The position numbers and the translations under genes are program-made. Positions 1-4,719 of a DNA stretch of 5,549 nucleotides are shown here, in pieces; the stretch's first letter is position 1, and each line of letters opens with the position of its first letter. The stretch is from Acidobacteriota bacterium. GTDB lineage: Bacteria; Acidobacteriota; Terriglobia; Terriglobales; Acidobacteriaceae. Under the pieces are notes generated by a model. The model was not told where the DNA came from. It made no database searches and was given only the letters and a program-made list of their open reading frames with translations. The DNA lies in the NCBI GenBank assembly GCA_019510535.1, contig JAEKKE010000231.1, positions 1-5,549 of the forward strand. Direction: 5' to 3'.

Positions 1-461
1 AGCGCCCGCAGATCTTCATCCCCGAGTGCCGCCATGATCAGCAGAATGGCATCCGCACCGGCGGCGCGGGCTTCCAGCACCTGGAATGGCTCCACCATGA
101 AGTCCTTGCGCAGGCAGGGAATCTTCACTGCGGCCGATACACGGCGCAGATTCTCAAGACCGCCCTGAAAGAAGACCTCGTCGGTCAGCACCGAGAGACA
201 GGCCGCGCCTGCCGCCTCCAGCTCCGTGCCCAGAGCCACCGGCTCAAACTCAGCGCGGATCAGCCCCTTGGAGGGCGATGCTTTTTTCAGCTCCGCGATC
301 ACTGCAGGTCCGGTCTTCGCACGCTCCCGCAGCGCGCGAGCAAAGCCTCGCGGCGTATGTGCCGCAGCTGCTTCTTCCAGAGCAGCAAACGCAGCGGCTG
401 CCTTGCGGGCAGAGACTTCTACGCGGGTATTGGCCAGAATACGTTCCAGATGAGTCGACAT
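1..461 (-). CDS. trpC: Indole-3-glycerol-phosphate synthase, N-terminal part (3' end outside window)
   Basis: TrpC closes the indole ring in tryptophan biosynthesis, converting carboxyphenylamino-deoxyribulose phosphate to indole-3-glycerol phosphate in the cytoplasm. The visible 153 codons begin MSTHLERILANTR, followed by the family signature IAELKKASPSKG at residues 55-66. This carries the catalytic Glu57 and Lys59 (E51 and K53 in the Sulfolobus enzyme). VLTDEVFFQGG is at 91-101, and PCLRKDF at 115-121 carries Lys119, equivalent to K110. QVLEARAAGADAILLI at 127-142 is a typical TIM-barrel strand/helix. The frame is intact to the left edge; the later active-site Glu, Asn and Ser fall outside. 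I chose the ATG at 461; an in-frame ATG at 473 would add MGIG, but it overlaps the likely -10 element. No strong Shine-Dalgarno is visible, so the message may have a very short leader. The gene is transcribed divergently from the barrel-like gene. Family assignment is very secure. Confidence 0.97.
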   Translation of the reverse strand, partial: MSTHLERILANTRVEVSARKAAAAFAALEEAAAAHTPRGFARALRERAKTGPAVIAELKKASPSKGLIRAEFEPVALGTELEAAGAACLSVLTDEVFFQGGLENLRRVSAAVKIPCLRKDFMVEPFQVLEARAAGADAILLIMAALGDEDLRA

Positions 462-471
462 GCCTATACCC

Positions 472-481
472 ATTGTAGATA
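472..481. promoter_or_regulatory. Candidate shared -10 region for the two divergent genes
   Basis: Only 33 nt separate the trpC start (461) from the divergent start at 495. The sequence ATTGTAGATA at 472-481 reads TACAAT on the minus strand (477 to 472, five of six matches to TATAAT) and TAGATA on the plus strand (476-481). The plus side has TCGACA at 455-460 as a possible -35, but spacing to TAGATA is 15 nt, and 19 nt to the alternative TACACT at 480-485. No good -35 is seen for the minus side. Both transcripts would have leaders of only a few nucleotides. Weak and inferred from consensus matching only. Confidence 0.25.
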
Positions 482-494
482 CACTGGTGCCAGC

Positions 495-1043
495 ATGAAT
501 TTCCGTCGCCTTTCGCTGTTGCTCGCCCTTACTGTTGGTGTCTTTTCCGTTTCTGCCCGTGCCCAGTTGGGCGTCTATGGCACTGTGAATGTGCAGCAGG
601 TAAGTGTCAGCGGAAAGAATGTTGCTCCGGTCGGTGGCGGCGGCGGCGTTTATTACGACTTCAAACAGATCGGCCGCATCAAGCTCGGCGCCGACGTCCG
701 CGGCAGCGTCGCCAGCAGCAAGCAAGGCAACGACAATGGCTTCAACGGCGTGGGCACCCGCATTCATACCGCACTCGGCGGCGTGCGTGCCAGCACTACG
801 CTTCCCGTGAACTGGATCAAGCCTTATCTGCAGGGTTCAGTCGGCTGGGGTGGCAGCAACTTCGGAGCGTCACAGAATATCAGCGGTGGTCTTGCCTACG
901 AGGCCTTTGCCGGCGTCGACCTGAAGGTCGCTCCCATCATGGATGTCCGCCTGGCCGAGTTCGGCATCGGCTCCATTCATGCCAACAACAGCAATCACGA
1001 GTTGAAGACCATCAGCTTCGGCGTGGTTCTCCATCTGCCGTAA
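495..1043 (+). CDS. Small exported protein, probable outer-membrane beta-barrel
   Basis: Encodes 182 residues starting MNFRRLSLLLALTVG. The N-terminus is a classical Sec signal peptide: two arginines, a hydrophobic core at about 6-19, and an Ala-Arg-Ala site at 21-23, so cleavage is probably before Gln24. The mature chain, about 159 residues, is rich in Gly, Ser, Asn and Val. It has alternating short hydrophobic stretches with aromatic residues (GVYGTVNVQQ, GVYYDFKQIG, LGADVRGSVA, PYLQGSVGWGG, YEAFAGVDLKV, ISFGVVLHL), as expected for an eight-stranded OmpA/OmpX-like barrel. A run of five glycines lies near residue 50. The final residue is Pro rather than the usual Phe, so the barrel-assembly signal is not canonical. 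The start was chosen because the reading frame upstream is antisense to trpC and the signal peptide begins exactly here; a weak GGTG precedes it. Specific function is not recognisable. No aligned family member was checked. Confidence 0.8.
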   Translation: MNFRRLSLLLALTVGVFSVSARAQLGVYGTVNVQQVSVSGKNVAPVGGGGGVYYDFKQIGRIKLGADVRGSVASSKQGNDNGFNGVGTRIHTALGGVRASTTLPVNWIKPYLQGSVGWGGSNFGASQNISGGLAYEAFAGVDLKVAPIMDVRLAEFGIGSIHANNSNHELKTISFGVVLHLP

Positions 1044-1045
1044 TA

Positions 1046-1155
1046 GAGCATTTCTCCTAATACGGTAGCCTTGGAAAATCTGCGAATGCCGTTTTCTTAG
1101 CGGAAAACGGCGCAAACAGCGAAAACTCCGCTCTACACCATCAGGAGAAATGCTC
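1046..1155. repeat. 110 bp palindromic element (copy 1), REP/MITE-like
   Basis: The ends are a perfect 13 bp inverted repeat: GAGCATTTCTCCT at 1046-1058 and its complement AGGAGAAATGCTC at 1143-1155. Inside is a second perfect hairpin with 9 bp arms, GCCGTTTTC (1088-1096) and GAAAACGGC (1103-1111), and a 6 nt loop. A further short pair, TAGAGC (1044-1049) and GCTCTA (1130-1135), could form an alternative fold. No open reading frame of interest lies inside. The element starts two bases after the stop codon of the barrel-like gene and ends before the tRNA terminator. Neither hairpin has a T-run, so it is not an ordinary terminator. A related element is at 3348-3460. Calling it a dispersed repeat is inference from the two copies. 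Confidence 0.65.
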
Positions 1156-1173
1156 CTAGCTTCTGACTTAAGC

Positions 1174-1199
1174 AAAAAACCCGGCCAATGGCCGGGTTT
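1174..1199 (-). terminator. Intrinsic terminator of tRNA-Leu
   Basis: Read on the minus strand, this is a 10 bp perfect stem (AAACCCGGCC, loop ATT, GGCCGGGTTT) whose 3' arm runs into six consecutive T. It begins 8 nt beyond the encoded CCA end of the tRNA. This is a textbook rho-independent terminator for the minus strand. On the plus strand it is followed by TTTCAATCTT, so it may also weakly stop readthrough from the barrel-like gene. Confidence 0.92.
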
Positions 1200-1207
1200 C
1201 AATCTTA

Positions 1208-1294
1208 TGGTGCCGAAGAGAGGACTCGAACCTCCACACCCTTGCGAGTACATGGACCTGAACCATGCGCGTCTGCCAATTCCGCCACTTCGGC
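1208..1294 (-). tRNA. tRNA-Leu, anticodon CAG (codon CUG)
   Basis: The 87 nt class II tRNA reads GCCGAAG as its 5' acceptor arm and CTTCGGC as the 3' arm (7 of 7 pairs), then discriminator A and an encoded CCA. U8 and the leucine-type D arm (GGCGGAATTGGCAGACGC) follow. The anticodon arm CATGG-TTCAGGT-CCATG shows anticodon CAG. The long variable arm has stem ACTC/GGGT with a GCAA loop, typical of tRNA-Leu. The T arm is GGAGG-TTCGAGT-CCTCT, with one G-U pair. All stems close, so it looks functional. It decodes CUG, the main leucine codon in high-GC genomes. It stands alone, with a terminator directly downstream and no tRNA neighbour. Confidence 0.97.
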
Positions 1295-1337
1295 ACGGGA
1301 TAACCACAACAGCGCGTCGTGGCCATGCAGAAATACT

Positions 1338-1366
1338 AGTGTTTCAAACCTTTACTGGCGTGTCAA
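1338..1366 (-). promoter_or_regulatory. Candidate promoter of tRNA-Leu
   Basis: A perfect -35 hexamer TTGACA lies at 1366-1361 on the minus strand. At 17 nt spacing the -10 would be AACACT (1343-1338), only three of six matches. The better-looking TAGTAT just downstream would need a 22 nt spacer. A start point near 1331 would give a 5' leader of about 36 nt before the mature tRNA end. The -35 is convincing; the -10 is not. Confidence 0.35.
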
Positions 1367-1399
1367 ACCAACCCCGGGTTTCCCTAAACAAACATATGC

Positions 1400-1428
1400 T
1401 TGCCCTTCGTTCCCCTGGCCTGTATCGT
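1400..1428 (+). promoter_or_regulatory. Candidate promoter of the HisKA-like mini-gene
   Basis: TTGCCC (1400-1405, four of six) and TATCGT (1423-1428, four of six) are separated by 17 nt on the plus strand. Transcription would start near 1435, about 32 nt before the ATG at 1467. A GGAG at 1449-1452 lies 14 nt upstream of that ATG, a long spacing for a ribosome binding site. The rest of the ~170 bp gap between the tRNA and this gene holds no gene that I can see. Confidence 0.35.
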
Positions 1429-1466
1429 TTGTGAAACATCGCGGCCCTGGAGCGTCTGAACGAAGC

Positions 1467-1706
1467 ATGAACGACCCGAAACAGGAACAGGTCATCCCCG
1501 AGGATCTTGCTCTTGAGATCCGTAAGCTCGCCCATGATCTGTCGAACGCCCTTGAGATCATCGTGCAGACCAGCTACCTGCTCTCCACCGCCGAGCTGAA
1601 ACCGCCCGCCTCGGACTGGCTGGGCATGATGGACTCCGGTGTGCAGAAAGCGCTGGACCTGAACCTGCAGCTCCGCAACTACATCAAGACCCACAGCCCC
1701 AAATAA
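1467..1706 (+). CDS. 79-residue protein resembling a histidine-kinase dimerisation/phosphoacceptor hairpin without ATPase domain
   Basis: The product is acidic at the N-terminus and then predicted to be two helices. Helix one, about residues 12-41, contains RKLAHDLSNALEIIV at 19-33. This resembles the H-box of HisKA-type sensor kinases (LAHDxNNxLTxI), with His23 as the would-be phosphoacceptor followed by Asp24 and Asn27. Helix two, about 51-75, contains SGVQKALDLNLQLRNYIK, matching the second DHp helix (the AxxLTxQLLxFSR region of kinases). The chain ends there: there is no N, G1 or G2 box of an HATPase domain, and downstream is the opposite-strand peptidase. It therefore cannot autophosphorylate. 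It could be a phosphotransfer or dimerisation partner, or the remnant of a kinase. The start was chosen because the upstream frame runs antisense through the tRNA. Coding on this strand is supported by the motif. Family resemblance is by eye; function is inferred. Confidence 0.75.
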   Translation: MNDPKQEQVIPEDLALEIRKLAHDLSNALEIIVQTSYLLSTAELKPPASDWLGMMDSGVQKALDLNLQLRNYIKTHSPK

Positions 1707-1712
1707 CGAGGG

Positions 1713-3305
1713 CTACTTCGCTGTTACTTTCGTCGCTGCGAACGAGCTCTCCGGGTACCACTCCGGTCTGCCCTTGGCATCGGCAATCCGCGTCGCCAGT
1801 TGCGCCAGCAGGCTGGTGAACTGGGCTGCTGCAACCTTATCCACCGGCTGATTCAGATCGTCGGACGGACGGTGATAGCGCACCGCTACCCAGGTATTGA
1901 AGGTCTTCTCCTCCGGAGAGCCCGGGGTCCAGCCGAACTTGAAGGCCAGGGCCGGAATGCCCTGCTTCACAAAGTTCACCTGGTCCGAGCGGATAAACCG
2001 GTTCTCATCCGGCTGCTTGTCGAACTGCGGCTCTACGTCGTTCAACTGGCACACGGCGCGGGCGTCGTTCCCCAGCGTCGACTCACCCAGCCCCTGAATC
2101 TCCAGATAGCGAAGCGGAAACAACGGCAGATACATATCCATGTTCAGGTCGGCGATGATGGCCGATTTCGGCACCGTCGGCCTGGTTGCAAAGTACTGCG
2201 ATCCCAGCTCGCCCATCTCCTCGGCTGCAAGCGCTACAAACAGGATCGAGCGCTTTGGGCGCGAGCCGGCGGCCAGCAGCTTTGCCGTCTCGATCAGCGA
2301 CGCCACACCGGAGGCGTTATCCATCGCTCCGTTGTAGAGGCTGTCGCCATCCACAGGGCGCCCAATCCCCAGGTGGTCCAGGTGCGCGCTGATGACCAGG
2401 TACTCCTTCTTCAGCTTCGGATCGGAGCCTTCCAGCAGGCCGACGACGTTCGGCGCATGAAGATGCTCCGCGGTCTTGATGGCGGTGGTTGCATGCAGCG
2501 TTCCCGGAAAAGCGAAGTGCGCCAGCGGCTTGCCTGCATCTCCCGCTGCCTTGATCTCCGCGAAGCTATGCCCGGCCGAGGCGAAGAGCTTCTCCGCTCC
2601 CTTCTCCGTAAGCGCGGCATAGACCTTCAGGCCGGGCAGGTTTTCCAGCGCCGGATCGGCATACAGCATGACCGGCGGAGGTGCATTCCGGTTGCCCGCT
2701 GCGGGGTTCGGCGGAGCTCCCGGACGCGGCGGCGTAAACAACACCATGCCGATGGCACCTGCCGCATGCAGCGCCTTCCAACGCTCCCCGGCAATGCGGG
2801 AATAGGCACGCTGCGGCCCCAGCAAATTCGCCGGAGCACCCCCGTAGATCACCACCACCTTGCCCTTCAGGTCTTCGCCAGTGATGTCATCCACGTGTTT
2901 CTTCGGTAGCGACAGGCCGTAACCCAGAAAGACCATGGGCGCATCTACCGTTCCGGCTCCATCGACATGGGCGTTCAACTGCAGCTCCGCGGGCAGCTCG
3001 TACCGGACGTTATCCACAGCGAAGCTCGATTTTTCCACGTCGACAGATGTGGGCACTAGTTCAATATCCTGCCCGTATCCATTGGTTCCCGCGGGCTTCA
3101 GGCCGATCTGCTTGAACTGAGTTTCCACGTATTCCACAGCCTTGAAATATCCAGGAGAACCGGCGCGACGGCCCTCCAGTTTGTCATCGGCGAGGTACTG
3201 CACGTGCGACCACCAGGCGTTTGCCGCCGGGGTCCAGTCTTTTGTCTGGGCATGAAGAACTGAGGTCAGGACAAGCGCAGAAGCAAGCAGCGAAATACGC
3301 GGCAC
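1713..3305 (-). CDS. Secreted zinc aminopeptidase-like protein, peptidase family M28
   Basis: Encodes 530 residues. Residues 1-20 are a signal peptide (hydrophobic core ISLLASALVLTSVL, likely cleaved after Ala19), so it acts in the periplasm or outside. Residues about 115-280 form a PA-type insert, including GKVVVIYGGAP at 148-158 and AAGAIGMVLF at 181-190. The catalytic domain follows. All M28 metal ligands are present: His308 in SAHLDH, bridging Asp329 in GAMDNASG, Glu363 in AAEEMG (Glu362 is the catalytic base), Asp390 in LNMDM and His478 in YHRPSDD. Family members are co-catalytic di-zinc exopeptidases that remove N-terminal amino acids or act on short peptides; substrate specificity cannot be read here. 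The GTG start is backed by GGAG at 3314-3311, 5 nt upstream, and by the signal peptide beginning there. Its 3' end converges on the HisKA-like gene with 6 nt between stops. Confidence 0.95.
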   Translation of the reverse strand: MPRISLLASALVLTSVLHAQTKDWTPAANAWWSHVQYLADDKLEGRRAGSPGYFKAVEYVETQFKQIGLKPAGTNGYGQDIELVPTSVDVEKSSFAVDNVRYELPAELQLNAHVDGAGTVDAPMVFLGYGLSLPKKHVDDITGEDLKGKVVVIYGGAPANLLGPQRAYSRIAGERWKALHAAGAIGMVLFTPPRPGAPPNPAAGNRNAPPPVMLYADPALENLPGLKVYAALTEKGAEKLFASAGHSFAEIKAAGDAGKPLAHFAFPGTLHATTAIKTAEHLHAPNVVGLLEGSDPKLKKEYLVISAHLDHLGIGRPVDGDSLYNGAMDNASGVASLIETAKLLAAGSRPKRSILFVALAAEEMGELGSQYFATRPTVPKSAIIADLNMDMYLPLFPLRYLEIQGLGESTLGNDARAVCQLNDVEPQFDKQPDENRFIRSDQVNFVKQGIPALAFKFGWTPGSPEEKTFNTWVAVRYHRPSDDLNQPVDKVAAAQFTSLLAQLATRIADAKGRPEWYPESSFAATKVTAK

Positions 3306-3310
3306 GGCAG

Positions 3311-3314
3311 CTCC
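3311..3314 (-). promoter_or_regulatory. Ribosome binding site fixing the GTG start of the M28 peptidase
   Basis: On the minus strand CCGGAG precedes the GTG at 3305 with 5 nt between GGAG and the codon. The nearest upstream ATG (3341-3339) is in another frame, so GTG is the only start consistent with both the SD and the signal peptide. Confidence 0.7.
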
Positions 3315-3347
3315 GGAATAAGGGATATGGGGAGTATGTCATGAAGA

Positions 3348-3460
3348 GAGCATTTTTCCCTGCGGCTGCGATGCAGGGCTTCCGCATCGATGGGCGTTTT
3401 CTGCAATGAAAACGCCGCTGCACACCTTTTCCGGCATGCCCCGTAACAGGGAAAGCGCTC
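3348..3460. repeat. 113 bp palindromic element (copy 2), REP/MITE-like
   Basis: The left end GAGCATTTTTCCCT (3348-3361) is matched by an imperfect inverted copy AGGGAAAGCGCTC (3448-3460). A central perfect hairpin has 9 bp arms GGCGTTTTC (3393-3401) and GAAAACGCC (3408-3416) and a 6 nt loop. Two smaller, mutually exclusive stems sit on the left: CCCTGC (3358-3363) with GCAGGG (3373-3378), and CGATGC (3369-3374) with GCATCG (3384-3389). End sequence, total length, hairpin design (GCGTTTTC-type arm, 6 nt loop) and an ACACC downstream of the hairpin all resemble the element at 1046-1155. It occupies most of the intergenic space upstream of both the M28 peptidase and the acyltransferase. Confidence 0.6.
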
Positions 3461-3474
3461 CAGGAACCCGAAGA

Positions 3475-3526
3475 GTAATTACCACGTAACGAGAATCCTC
3501 ATTGGCTTCGGGTAGAGTGACTCTAC
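3475..3526 (+). promoter_or_regulatory. Dyad symmetries upstream of the acyltransferase, possible operator
   Basis: A near-perfect palindrome GTAGAGT-G-ACTCTAC lies at 3512-3526 (7 bp arms, single central base), 41 nt before the preferred GTG start. Further upstream are the 8 bp palindrome GTAATTAC (3475-3482) and the overlapping TTAC-CAC-GTAA (3479-3489). Such compact dyads suit a dimeric repressor site. No convincing -35/-10 pair could be placed around them. If translation began at 3502 or 3517 instead, the larger dyad would be in or overlap the coding region. Confidence 0.3.
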
Positions 3527-3567
3527 TCGGGCTCGCTATTACTGAGATCTTTTACCGCGAGATCATT

Positions 3568-4707
3568 GTGAACAATCAAATATCTACCAGGCTTCATGGC
3601 CTGGACACCCTTCGTGCGCTCGCCGTACTGGTCGTCGTGTTCTATCACCTGACCGTCTTCGGCGAGTTGCCCATACGCCTCCTCCCCGTCACCTACCACG
3701 GCTGGATGGGCGTCGACCTATTCTTCGTCCTGAGTGGCTTTCTGATCGGCCGGCAAGTGCTGAAACCCTTGCCCAGTGGGCAACGATTCTCCATCGCGGA
3801 CTTTTACCGGCGCCGCGCCTACCGCATTCTGCCGGCCTATCTCACGGTCCTGGCGCTCTATGTCTTCGTGCCCGGCTGGCGAGACTTTCCGCGCATGATG
3901 CCGGTGTGGCAGTTCCTCACCTTCACCATGAACTTCGGCTTCACCTTTGCTCGGCGCGGCTTCTCGCACGCCTGGTCGCTCTGCGTGGAGGAACACTTCT
4001 ACCTGCTGCTACCGCTGCTGGTCGTCTGGTTCATGCGACGCCCCTCGGCACGTAAGACCGCAGCCGTGATCGTCGGCGTCTTCCTCTTCGGAATTGCGCT
4101 GCGATGGTTCCTGATCAAGCGCTTTCCTGATGAGGTCTGGACCAGCATCTACTACCCCAGCTACACGCGTCTCGATGGCCTGCTGACCGGTGTCACTCTG
4201 GCTGTCGTGCGCACCTTCCGGCCGGGATGGTGGCATCGCTGGATGCAGCACGGACATGCACTCTTTCTCACCGGCTCCGCCTGTGTCACCTGCGTCGTCT
4301 GGATGTTCCGTAATCAGGATCTCGGTAACGCAACCGGACCGGCGATGTGGGGTGTCGTGCTCGGCTTCCCTCTGCTTGCCATTGGCCTTGGACTTATCAC
4401 TGCATCAGCCGTCAGCGAGAACGGTCTGCTCTCCCGGATACGCATTCCCGGCGCTGAGACGCTGGCAACCCTGGCCTTCGCCCTCTACCTCACCCACAAA
4501 CCGATCGGCCATCTGGTGATGGAGCAATTCCCCACCATCACCCAGCCGAAAGGCCCAGCATCATGGCTGCTCTACAGTGTCACCTGCCTGGGCGCCGCCT
4601 GGCTGCTACACCTCGCGGTCGAACAACCATTCATGCGCCTGCGCGACCGGCATCTTCGCCGCATAGCCCCTGTAGCAGTAGAGGAAGAAAGAACCGTCGC
4701 ATCCTGA
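3568..4707 (+). CDS. Integral membrane acyltransferase, acyltransferase-3 family (OafA/YrhL type)
   Basis: Members transfer acyl groups, often acetyl, across the inner membrane onto O-antigen, peptidoglycan, other polysaccharides or secondary metabolites. The 379-residue product has the family's hallmarks. Arg16 and His27 form the R-x10-H motif in LDTLRALAVLVVVFYHL. GWMGVDLFFVLSGFLIG is at 45-61, the basic FYRRRAYRILPAYL at 79-92, and SHAWSLCVEEHFY at 133-145. Roughly ten hydrophobic segments are spread over residues 17-365, and a charged tail ends the chain. Length suits a stand-alone AT3 domain with no SGNH fusion. I prefer the GTG at 3568, which leaves a short cytoplasmic lead before the first helix. 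The frame is open further, to GTG 3517 and TTG 3502, and no start has a strong SD. It converges on the LysR gene with 12 nt between stops. The acceptor substrate cannot be deduced. Confidence 0.93.
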   Translation: MNNQISTRLHGLDTLRALAVLVVVFYHLTVFGELPIRLLPVTYHGWMGVDLFFVLSGFLIGRQVLKPLPSGQRFSIADFYRRRAYRILPAYLTVLALYVFVPGWRDFPRMMPVWQFLTFTMNFGFTFARRGFSHAWSLCVEEHFYLLLPLLVVWFMRRPSARKTAAVIVGVFLFGIALRWFLIKRFPDEVWTSIYYPSYTRLDGLLTGVTLAVVRTFRPGWWHRWMQHGHALFLTGSACVTCVVWMFRNQDLGNATGPAMWGVVLGFPLLAIGLGLITASAVSENGLLSRIRIPGAETLATLAFALYLTHKPIGHLVMEQFPTITQPKGPASWLLYSVTCLGAAWLLHLAVEQPFMRLRDRHLRRIAPVAVEEERTVAS

Positions 4708-4719
4708 TCGTCCGTCCCG

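Noticed and set aside
1088..1111. The GCCGTTTTC/GAAAACGGC hairpin as a terminator of the barrel-like gene
   Set aside because: No T-run follows on either strand, and the hairpin sits inside a larger inverted-repeat element, so it is better explained as part of that element.
870..1307. A 145-codon minus-strand frame spanning the tRNA and the end of the barrel-like gene
   Set aside because: It reads through the tRNA, its terminator and the palindromic element, then antisense to a gene with a clear signal peptide; no domain is visible.
1188..1466. An N-terminal extension of the HisKA-like gene and other open frames crossing 1150-1434
   Set aside because: These frames run antisense through a well-formed tRNA-Leu and its terminator. 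The recognisable protein only begins after the ATG at 1467.
1800..2909. A 369-codon open frame on the plus strand inside the M28 gene
   Set aside because: It lies wholly antisense to a peptidase with all catalytic motifs intact. Its translation is rich in Arg, Gln and His with no recognisable domain, as expected for the open antisense frame of high-GC coding DNA.
3306..3567. A small protein gene or a CRISPR-like array between the peptidase and the acyltransferase
   Set aside because: The inverted repeats are singletons without regular spacers, and the short open frames here are continuations of shadows from the peptidase start region.
4190..4519. A 109-codon plus-strand frame inside the acyltransferase gene
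   Set aside because: It overlaps a conserved membrane protein in another frame, is dominated by Ser, Pro and Cys, and has no motif or ribosome binding site.
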